Positions 23,401-33,100 of a stretch of 64,000 nt of DNA are shown here, piece by piece. The number at the start of each line of letters is the position of its first letter. The first letter of the stretch is position 1. Source of the DNA: Pirellulales bacterium (GTDB taxonomy: Bacteria > Planctomycetota > Planctomycetia > Pirellulales > DATAWG01). The stretch lies in assembly GCA_035939775.1 (NCBI GenBank), contig DASZFO010000245.1, forward strand, positions 1 to 64,000, in the 5' to 3' direction. The position numbers and the translations under genes are program-made. Under the pieces are notes generated by a model that was given only the letters and a program-made list of their open reading frames with translations, did no database searches and was not told the origin of the DNA.

Positions 23401-24115
23401 ATGCCGAACTCGACTTGGCCAGGAGGAGCGTGCCGCCATTAGCGATCACGCCGAGGCCCGTATTGTCGGCGCTGCCGCCCAGGGTCAGCGTGTTGTTGCC
23501 ATTCTTGGTCATGCCGATCGTGCCGCCAATCGCGCCATTGATGTTCACGGCATCGTTGCCGGAGACGGTCAGCGTCTGCCCGACGGCGGTGCCGTTGGTA
23601 ATCGCGCCTGCGAACGTGAGGACGTCGCCGGTGTTCGTCGCGTTGTTGGCGAAAGTGTAGTTGCCTTCGAGAGTCAAGGGCGTATTGAGGGTTTCCGTGA
23701 TGTTGCTCCCGGTAAACGTGCCGGCGATTTGGATCGTGCCCCCGGAGGTGAGAACCATGGGGCCGAAGAAGTTGAACGTATAGGCAGCCGCCGAGGTGTC
23801 GAACGTAATGTTCTCCAGATTGCGATTGGAGTCGGTGAGGATTGAGGTAGTCGTACTGGTCGTATTGAACGTCGCCGTGTCGGTGTTCGTGGTCCCCGAC
23901 GTGGCGCCCGGCACAATCCCCGACACCCAGTCGCTGCTGGTGTTCCAAAGGCCGGAGGGGGCGGATGAACTCCAGGTGCCGTTGGCGGCCAGCGCCGGAC
24001 GAGCCGCCGCGCCGAGACCGCACAAGAGGGAGAGCCAGATTTTCGTCCAAGCCGGCCGGACTCTTCGCCGGCCCCAGACGCGCGTCGCGACAGTGAAGCA
24101 ATGAAACCTGCTCAT
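20405..24115 (-). CDS. Autotransporter-type beta-strand repeat PEP-CTERM surface protein
   Basis: 1236 aa from ATG 24115, which has GGAGG 8 nt upstream; the upstream in-frame codons overlap the end of the previous gene. The signal peptide (SLLCGLGAAARPALA) is followed by WSSSAPSGLWNTSSDW and a long series of autotransporter-associated beta-strand repeats (LTLSGNNTFSGSMTVNAGNL, LSGNNTLTGGVTVNGGTL), Asn/Gly/Thr-rich as for a right-handed beta-helix. A module shared with two other genes here (QVNAGSDLTANHIVQSELV, IGGTAGSPALVTIDASD) precedes the PEP-CTERM anchor (VPEPSTLLLALLGLASLGYL, basic tail). PEP-CTERM proteins are cleaved and exported to the cell surface. It starts 47 nt after the giant RHS gene. 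Confidence 0.92.
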   Translation of the reverse strand: MSRFHCFTVATRVWGRRRVRPAWTKIWLSLLCGLGAAARPALAANGTWSSSAPSGLWNTSSDWVSGIVPGATSGTTNTDTATFNTTSTTTSILTDSNRNLENITFDTSAAAYTFNFFGPMVLTSGGTIQIAGTFTGSNITETLNTPLTLEGNYTFANNATNTGDVLTFAGAITNGTAVGQTLTVSGNDAVNINGAIGGTIGMTKNGNNTLTLGGSADNTGLGVIANGGTLLLAKSSSASVHAIGSGGLLINAGNVQLSGSGGDQISDSGTVTIQNTGVFTLAGLNETIGGLAGTSSAIVQNAATTPAALTTNNANGFSNNYFGTLRDGAGGGALSLVKSGNGEQDLSGNNTFTGGVTINAGTLGIGGSGALNSTTPNAVAFGPGSTGTLALNGNSVSIGGLSSSSPSAIIQGGPATLTVIESGNETFAGSLQDQFPGTTATLSFVKAGAGSLTLSGNNTFSGSMTVNAGNLTLSGSNSFSGGLTINAGSMTLSSNNTFTGGVTINAGAALQIGNPGALNSARPNAVTDNGTLTLNGNSVTLAGLNGSGIVQNASAANVTLTVGNLSNTIGGTFAGTLQDGSGGGKLSLVVNGSGTGEQNLSGNNTLTGGVTVNGGTLAITGGSTVANVAINGGTFGMTAGSLVGDVTASATFLYAGGTLSGRLIVAGGALEIFAPITVANVLENDGGLTLPATFTLSGTTLPEAPITLGGPGLDNEGTLTMAGGTLNLSTSGGAANVNRGTFNLSATVPFNLNGATLTNAGALNLNGGTLSGASGLLTNGAGGTISGPGTISSGFSNAGGGVVLSSGAMNISQPFSNTSLIEMNGIAANLAGGAITNSGTIQGFGNIGNAITNTGTIEPIGGTLFLGGTLLNPAGGLIRAGTGNKLLVSHGLLASAGVVNLTGGTFDNNGQPMNNLGQISGFGTFATGGTGLDNNGSVTFSGGLTTVNGPVTNENGKTIVVAYNPAIFTGLVTNNGGGTFNIISTTAVFAGGSSGTFGGTFTNNANSAFSEGGSGTLEVDGAPTMGLASSLAVNDSSTLRFKATTGSATIGTGVTATVNNGATLELAGSVSALSNGPNRVNVTNNSTAAAGILVSGTHQQVGNIDGSGVTQVNAGSDLTANHIVQSELVIGGTAGSPALVTIDASDSSGNPLSQSSGLALAGSLQSTAPFASDAPGSSSLDPPSADGFSGDPIPADPSVDGTTMNGNPSAVPEPSTLLLALLGLASLGYLNRRDRR

Positions 24116-24162
24116 ATAGCCCTCCAAGTCGAGAAAAAAGGCGAGAATCACGTGGCCCCGAT

Positions 24163-27100
24163 TCAGTTGTGCCAGTGTCGGCCGATCGCGTCGAGCAGAT
24201 CGTCGGACAATAGCGAGAAATCGGCGTCGGCCGCCGGAGGCCGAGGGTCCAGGGCAAAAGCCGCCCACTCCAAAACGTCGGCATCGGCGAACGCCGCCCC
24301 GACGGCGTCGCAATGAAGTAACTCACTATTCCCGTTTTTGGTGATGGCAGTTTGCCGTTCGAGAAATGTCGCTGCGTCGGAAGTCGAAGCGACGCCAGTG
24401 GCCGTAAGCGATGATAGTCGTTCGCCCTCATTGCTTGCGGAATAGGCGAGGCCTAATGCGCCGAAAGTCTCCCTCGACGACTGCAAAGCAATCAGACCCG
24501 CCGAATCCGAGGAATTCGAGTTGACCGCCAATGTTGATCCAAATGAATCACGAGAGTTCGCCGCGACGGCAACAGAAATCGGCGGCTCCGACGAAGCGGT
24601 GGTCGCGGTCAACGGAGAGGCAGTTGCGACCGCCGACGCGCTACCCGCGGTCGGCGGGGCGGGCTGCGGCGAATTGGCCATTGCGTCGACCGTCATGCGG
24701 GTGTCGCTAGCCCCCACGGAGTTCAGCGGATTCCCGTTGGCATCGCTTGCGGCGATCGTAACCGTCGCCGGGCTGCCCGCCGTGCCACCGATCACTAAGG
24801 CACTCTGAATGATGTGGCCGGCCGTCAAGCTGTTGCCGGCGTTGACCGTCAAATTGCCCGTGCCCTCGATGCCGCCGCTGATCGTGAGTGTGCCGGCGCC
24901 GGTCAGAGTCAGCGAGCTGTTGTCATTCCAAGCCGTGGCCGACGAAGGGTCGATCGTGACGTTCTGCGTGGCATCGACCAAGGCGATCAAGGGATCGGTT
25001 ACATCCGGCAACGAAGAGAGCAGACTGATCGTCTGCGATCCGGCGGGCAATGCAAACTGAATCGTGTGCGTCTGGCCGGGAGCGCCGGCGGCGTCTAGCA
25101 ATGCCTGCCGGAGCGAGCCAGGGCCGCTGTCCGAAGTGCTTGTTACAGGGATGGGCGCATTGACGTACGTGGTCGCCTGCGGCGCAGTGGGGACGCTTTG
25201 CTGATTGCCCACATTGTCGGTCGCCACGCAATAAAACGCATAGGTATGAAAGTCTTGGCCCGTGAACGCGGCCGAGGTCGCCGTAGTGTTTGATTGGAAC
25301 AACATATACGCGCCGCCACTGTCGGACACATAGACGTTATACGAGCCGATGCCGGAGCCCCCAGCGTCGTCCTGCCCGCTCCAGTTCACTGTGAACGTAG
25401 TCGATGCTTCGGTCGGCGGGAGCGCGGCGACGCTGCTCGTCGGCGGGCCGGCGTCGATCGTGACGAGCGCCTCTTTGGCCGGATCGGTTCCCTGCGTGGG
25501 ATCGGTCTCGCTGACCTGATCGGTGGCGATGATCGGCTGCTCGTCGAAGCTGACATCGGCGACGTTGCGAATCTGCGTGCCGGTCGGCAAGCCGGCGATG
25601 GGCGAGATGGTGTAGCTGATGTGCCCCATCCCGCGCCCCGTGCCATCTTCCGGCGGGAGGAAACCAGTGAGCACGTCCGGGGGCAGGCTGGTCACTGGAT
25701 CGATGCTGAAAAACTGGGCGGTGATGAGACCCGTGGCGAGGTCGATGCCGATCTGCACTTCGACGTTGAACGATTCGCCGTTGAACGTCATCGGCACGGT
25801 CGTCTGAAAGTGCTGCGAGTTGGCCGGGACCGTGATCTCAGTATCGCCCCAGCCAACCTCATTCAACCGGAAGCTGCTCCAATCGAGGTTGGAACTCAGT
25901 TGATCGGTGATCACGACCTGCTGCGCCGGCGCCGTGGCCGAAGGATCGTTCTCGAAATCGACGCGATACGGAAGCGCCGTGCCCGCGGCGACAAAGCCGC
26001 TCGGGCCGAAGCCGGGGCCGATCTTGTCGTTCGGATCGACTGCAGAGGCGATCCGCGAGAGGCCGAATATCGTGCCCTCGAGGTTCAAGCCATTCAACGC
26101 AAGGAATTTCAGTTCGAGTATTCGCTGCTCCGCCTTAAGGCGGCGCAAATCCTCCGCAAGTTGATCGTGAAGGTCATGGGGTCCCGGAAGCGCCCAGTCG
26201 ATCACTTTCATTACCGCGAAGTTGGCAGGTAGTCCAAAGAGCACCCGCGAGATGTCAAAGGGAAGAAAATCTACACTCTTTGGGTGCTCCATGTCGTCCA
26301 GTTCTGCGGTGTCATGGGTGATAGATTTGTCAAAGGCATCGATCTGAGCTTTCAATGCAACTTGCTCATTTTCGTCTGCGGATAGCGTTGGGTCGTATCC
26401 ATAGGAATAAACCGGAGGCCAGTTGTAGTTATAGACTGTAGAATGGTAATAGGTATCGGCATCGCCAAGTTCAAGGTCATTGTTAGTGAACCAGATTATC
26501 TGACCCGATGGATCGACGAATTGCACGGGCTGGTTGGCAGCATAACGGTAGAAGTTCGTATCGCCACCTCCTAATTGAAGCGGATCGCTGCTTGTGAATC
26601 GACCGACCGCGGTGCTGTAGAACCGAGCCCTCATGAAGCTCAATCCGCCCCCCTCGGCTTGCACGCCGAATGCGCCGACGAACTGGAATGAATTAGCGGT
26701 GGCGGCGGTGACGCTTTGACTTTCGCCGAACGGCAAGTACCGATAACGGTTCACGTAGCTCCCTGTGGCGTCGGTCAAGCCCGCCGTCGAGCCGGTCGCG
26801 TCGAAATCGTAGAAGTACCTAGCGCCGGCAGCGGTGAGCTGACTGACCAAAGTTAAACCGTGATCAAAATGCGCGACGAGGCTTCCCGCGCCATCATACG
26901 TGCCGACGACATTGCCCAAGCCAAGCGGATCGTTCACGAATTGGGTCGTTTGCCCACCGGCGATCGTCGAGACGCGCTGCCCCAGAGCGTTGTAGACATA
27001 TTGCGTGGCGCCTTGGGCATTGCTGACGCCGGTCAGCTCGTCGAGCTGGTCGTAGGTGTACGTGTTCGTTCCGTCGAAAATGAGATTCCCGTCGGCGTCG

Positions 27101-30100
27101 TACTGCTGCGTCGTGCCGCCGATGCTCGTGTATTGATTGAGGGCATTCGTTACGTAAGCGGTTGTGACGCCGTTGATAACCGTGCTGGTGCGATTACCGT
27201 TCGGGTCGTAGTTATAGGCGAGGTCCTGGTTCGGCAGGCTTGGATTGGTCGACGTGAACACCGCGCGGACGAGTTGGCCGTCGGCGTCATAGCTATAGGT
27301 CCATGAGCCGTCGAGAGTGGCCATGCTCGTCTCTTGCCCTCGCAAGTCGTAGGTGTAGTCGAATCGGCTGTTGGCCGCGCCGCCGGGGGCATGGTTCACA
27401 AGGTGCATGAGATTGCCGGCCGCGTCGTACTCGTAAGTCGTAAATGTGCCGTTGGCGTTGTCCTGCTCTTGAAGTCGCCGGGCGGCGTCGTAGTGATATG
27501 TGACGACCGGTTGATTACTGCCATCAGTGAGCTGCGACAAATCGCCGGCGGGAGTGTAGGCGTAGTTGACCGTGTATCCGCTCTGATCGACCATGCTCGT
27601 CCGCCGCCCGCCCGCGTCGTAGGTGAACGTCAACGACTTGCCGCCGGGATAGCTGACGCTCGTCATCCGGTCGGCTGAATCGTAAGTGAAAGTCGTTATT
27701 CCCGTTGCGTCACTGGCGGTCAGCAAATTATTGCGGGCATCGTATGTGTAGTCGTAATGGCTGCCGTCGGCGAACGTCTCGTGGGCGGTTTGGCCCGAGG
27801 CGTTGTAGGTCATCGTGGCCGGCTGCCCATTGCGATTGACGTACGAAATCGGATCGCCCAGCGGATCGTAGGTGTAGGCCGCTCCGCTGCCGTCGGCGTA
27901 GGTAGCGGTTGTGAGATTGCCGTTGGCGTCGTATGCGTAATGAGTCACGTTGCCGTTTGGATCGGTGAACGAAGCCAGCCGGCTCATCGCCCCGTAAGTG
28001 AATTGCGTGACTGCGTGGAGCGGATCGGTGGCGGTGAGAAGATTGCCGGCCGCGTCGTAGGTGTAGGTGCTCGTATCGCCGGCGGCGTCGGTCAGCGAAA
28101 GCAAGTTCCCTTGCGAGTCGAAGGTGCTGTAGACAGGATTTCCGAGCCCATCAACGCCTTTCACGGGAAAGCCGGCCGCATCGTAGAACGATTGCGTGGC
28201 GTCGCCGAGGGCGTTGGTGGCGGTGACTTCGCCGAGACCGTTGTAGGTAAAGGCGATGGCCCCCGCGCCGCCGTCGGCGGAAGTGCCGGCGACGCGGCCC
28301 TGCGCATCGTAGGAGTAAAACGTATGCGTGCCATCAGGATGTGTGATCGACGTCAGCGCGTTAGTCGTCGCGTCGTAAGCGTATGAGATCGTTCCATCCG
28401 AACCAGTGACGCTCAACAGGAATTGATTCGATGGATCGTACGAGTAGGTCGTCACGCGGCCGGCCGAGTCGGTCAAGCTCGCCAGTCGACCGGCGGCGTT
28501 ATAGGCCAGCGTCAGCGATTGCCCGGACGACGCCGTAATCGCCGTGAGCTGGTTCGTGCCGTTGTAAGTGAGTGTCAGCCGATTGCCATTCGTGTCTTGC
28601 TCGTAGGCCAGCAAGCCGGAAGCGCCGAACACCGCGAATGTGCCGTCCCTTTGCGTCAGCGTATAGGTTCCGCCGCCCGTGGCGGTGAGCGTTTCGCCTT
28701 GGAGAGGCGAGACGAATCCACCGTACTTGGAGGAGTCTGGCTGAAACGTCGCCGTGAGTTGGCCGCCGAACCCGACGCCGATCGACCCATCGCTATTCTT
28801 TGACAGTGCGAGTTGCCAGGACGTCTGCCAACCTAATCCGAGTATGCCGGCGGTGTATCGGCTGCCGATCGCCTGCTGGTAATCGCGTTCGAAGCCGAGC
28901 GACGCCGCGTTTGGCAACGGCAGGATGGCGTCGCTCGCACTCGCCAGCGTTTGGGCGGGACCAAGTTCCGCATCGGCTTGAGCGATCATAAAGCCGAAAA
29001 GCTTGTCAACGTCGTTGACGTTTTGTCCCAAGCCGCCCAAATAGGCGGCGCTCGTGTCAAGTGCGCCGACAAACTGGCCGGACGTGCTACCCAACTGAGC
29101 CACGAGCGTGCTGAACACGGAATTCCAGGCGCCGTTCGGGATGTCGGGGGGCTGCAGGCTGGATTTGAGGCTATTCCAGTCGATCGTGTCTGTGCCGGAC
29201 GTGTCAACGGCGCCCAGACTCATCGGAATCGTCGTGTGCGTCAAATCCCAGGGCTGCTCGAGGCCGCCCCAATAAACTGGCACGGTGAACGACTCGCCCG
29301 GCTCGAGAATGCCGGGCACCGCGCCGTTGGCGAGCATCATGAGCGAGGTGCTGTAGCCGTCGGGCACCCTCGTCGTCACGAGTCCCGGTGAGATTCTTGA
29401 GGGGTCGAGCGTCATGAGCGGCACCTGCACCGGATCGGTCGATTGCAGCACGAGCAGCGGAGCGGGCATGGCGACCGTGCCGTCGTTGGCGTAGGTGACG
29501 TAGAGCGTGGAAGCGATATGTCGTCCCAAGGCGGCCGGCACTTGAAGGCCGGTCTGAAGGTGCGCCGCCCCGCCCGCGCTGATCGTCAGGGCGCCTGGCA
29601 GAGTGCTGCTGCTCGCGCCTTGATTGACGACAACCGAATAGACACCGGCCGGCAAGCCCTGCGGGAACGTTGCCACGAGCTGCGTGAAGGAGACATCGTT
29701 GACGCTGGTCGCGGGGATTTGTGTGTTGCCCGGTCCCACGAGCGACACCGTCGTGCCGGGCTCAAAACCGTCGCCGGTCAGTCGCAGCGTCATCGGGGCC
29801 GCATTCCCGATCGCCTTGGGCAGCACGTCGTTCAATTGCAACTGCACGCCGCCGGCCGACAGGCTGAAGGTCGAGGCGACCGGGACATAGTTCCCGTAGA
29901 CGAGCACGTACCACGTGCCGATCGCCGCATTGGGGATCGTGATGGTTTGGTTGGCGGAGTTAGCCGTCGTGTAGCGGTAATCGAACGTCTCGCGCGTCGG
30001 CGGGGAACCGAACCGCAGATAAAGTTCATTCGAGTCGTTGCTCGCCGGGTCGGTGAGGCTGGTGATCAGCGTTTGCACCGCCGGCACGGCAATCGTGAAC

Positions 30101-33100
30101 AACTCCGCCTGGCCGGAGCCGGCCAGCGTGCCGTTGACCAAGCCGCCAAGCGGCAGGTCGGTCTGCGTCGTCGGGTTGACCGCAAACGCGTAGTGCCCGG
30201 TCGCGCCGTTCACGCCGGACGCCGAGAGGGTATACGTTCCCGAAGAAGGTAGGTTAATTAGCGGTGAGTCGCCCGAGGCGTTGCTGAAGGCCGCGAAATT
30301 GTTCGGTCCGGTCAGCGAATAGACGATTCCGGTTGATGTGCTATTGATGAGGTGGAATTGCACCTGCTCGCCGGCCAGGGCCGAGAACGTCCATTGCTGA
30401 ATGTCAAACGGCGTGCGGATGCTGCCGTTGGTGGGTTGCCCCAACAACAGCGGCTGAATCTGGGGAGTCACGTCCCACACGGCTACTGCGTAGTTGCCTG
30501 TGGCGGTGTTGGTGTGCCCCGTGGCGGCACTGATCTTGATGGAGTAGACGCCATCGGTTGGCAGGGTAATGTTCGGCAGCGAGACCGCGGCGCCGAATGC
30601 GGCGCTATTTCCGCTGGCCAGGACCGAGTTATTCGGCGCAATGAGCTGGATGCCGGCAAAAATAAGATTGGGCGTGATCGGCGCCGGCACGGTGCCCGTC
30701 CCTGGATTGACGTAGGCAGTAACCGCCTCGCCAGAGCGGCCGAAGAACGTCCAGATGTCCTGGTCGCCCGCCGGGCTGATCGTACCGGGCACCGCCGAAT
30801 TGATATCGATCTGGCCGCCATCGGGGAATTGCGTGATGGTTCCATTGACGACGCTGGCTCCGTTATTGATCTGCACCGCGCGGGCGTAGACGTGAAGCCC
30901 GTTGAGGTCGAGCGTGCCAGCACTCACGAGCAGCGAGTTCGCATAGAGGGCGTTGGGGCCTCCCGGGGCATTGGCGAATTGATCGACCAGCCTTACATCG
31001 CCCGCAACGTTGATGGTTCCGTAGACAAAGTTGTTCTTGAAGCCGGCCGCGGTGTTGCCCAGGTCCTGGCTCATGACCTCGAGCAATAGTGGATTCCCCG
31101 GTGAGAACCCACCATTCAGCGTGGTGACGCCTTGGGGGTTCGAGGAAGCGAATGCGGTGCTGTTGCCCAAGATGCTCCCACCCACCGAGAATGAGCCGGA
31201 AAGGTCCGTCGAAAGTGTGCCGGCGCCGTCGATGCCAATCGTGCCAAGCGTACTGAACGTCCCGCCGTTCGCCTGCATCGTTCCCTGGTTGCTGAACGTC
31301 CCACCGCCGGTGCTGATCGAAATCGTGCCGGCGGGGTCCGCGGCGACGATCCGGCCCTCGTTGATGATAGCGCCGCTGGCAAAGCTGTTGCGGAACCCAC
31401 CGGTCTTGCCCTCAATCGTGATGTGGGGGCCGATAGTGAGGGTGCCGCTGGCGCCCGAGAGGTTCGAATTGTTGTCGATCACATTTCCGCCGCCTTGGTT
31501 GAACCCGAATACGATTGTCCCGTTTCCGATCAGACTTCCGGCGGCGACGTTGAATCCTCCGAAGTACAGAGTGGCGGAGTTATTGGTTCCCGAGCCCATT
31601 GTGATCGTGCCGTTGAGAACCAGGCCGCCCGTAAAAGTGGCCTGCGCGGACTGCTGGGTGGCATCGACATTCCCGTTGACGGTGACGCCGGCAAGCGTTC
31701 CGCCGAAGTTGCTCAGGATGAGCTGCGATCCGCCGCTGGTGTTGACCGCGCCGCCGTTGATCGTTCCGCCCACCAGCGTCCACGATCCATTGGCCGCGTC
31801 AAGATTCAAACCGCCGTAGAGCGTCCCCGTGAGGTTCACGGTGCCGCCGGTGCGGACGAAATTGCCCAACGTGGCGCGGGTAAAACTGCCGGCCAGATTG
31901 AGCGTGGAATTGGTGGCGACGATCGTACCGTTGTTGCTCCAATTCGAGCTGAGCGACAACGTCGAGTTCGTGACCGTGATCGTCTTGCCGGCGCTGTTGA
32001 TCAGGCCGACGCCACTGATTGTCCCGCCGTTGATCACTTGGATCGAGCCTTGGTTAACCACCGGCCCAAAGGTCCCCAATTGAATCGTTCCGCCGGCGAC
32101 ATCGGCGCTGATCGTCCCTTGCACGACGATGGTGTTGCCCGTCGTGCCGGCTTGCTGCTGGAGCGAGCCGGACTGTCCGCGAATCGTGATATTCGGCCCG
32201 ATGGTCAATGTCTGAGACCCCGTGCCGACCCAACCGTTGAAGAGAGAATTGCCGAACACTCTCGTTCCCCCGAAAACCACGGTTCCCGTTCCGACCAGGC
32301 TGCCCGGCGCGTTGAGATTGTCGCCAAAAATGACGGTGCCAAACGCGGAACTGGCCGTGTTGCCGAGGTACATCGTGCCGTTGAGCGTCAGTCCGCCGTC
32401 CACATTGACGATCGGGGAGGCTTGGAGCGAGGCATTCAATCCGGCGTCGAGATCCATGTCGCCGTTGAAGGTGACGCCGTTCTTTAAGATTCCGCCAAAT
32501 TGCGTAAACGCCAGCTCCGCCCCCCCGCTCTCGCTGACGGCGCCGCCCAAGACAGTCCCCGCGTGCAAAAACCAAGAACCGGTGCTGGCATCCAATGTCA
32601 AGCCGCCGCTGAGCGTTCCGGAAAGGTCCACGATCGATCCGGAACTGTTGAAGGTTCCGAGGCCGGCTTGCGTGAATGTGCCGTGGAGGTCCACCGTCGA
32701 GTTCGTCGCGGTGATCGTGCTGTTGTTCGCCAGGGAATCGAACAACTGCAGCGCCGCGCCGTTGACCGAGACCGTGCCCGTCGATTGCGTCAGGTCGCCC
32801 AGCGCGAGAGTTGCGCCGTTGATGGCCTGAAGGGTCCCTTTATTGATCAGCGAATTCTGTGTAACGCCGAGGCTTCCCGACCCGCCGACGCTGATGGAGC
32901 TGTTCGCCCCGCTGGCGATTACCGACGTATCAACTTGAATGGTGCTTCGCGAATAGAAGTTGGCGATTGAGCCAACGCCCCCTTGGATTGCTCCCGAGAT
33001 TTCGATCTTGCTGCCGCCCAAATAGGTTGTGGCGCCCATGTCACTGTATGAAAGCACTGCGGGGGGATCATTCGGGCCAGGCTTTGGGATGAAGTTCAAA

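Noticed and set aside
20496-24104. Chain of plus-strand open frames rich in Pro/Val/Ser within the beta-repeat gene
   Set aside because: They are shadows of the Asn/Gly/Thr-rich minus-strand repeats; their low-complexity PPxxV pattern repeats with the codons of the real gene.
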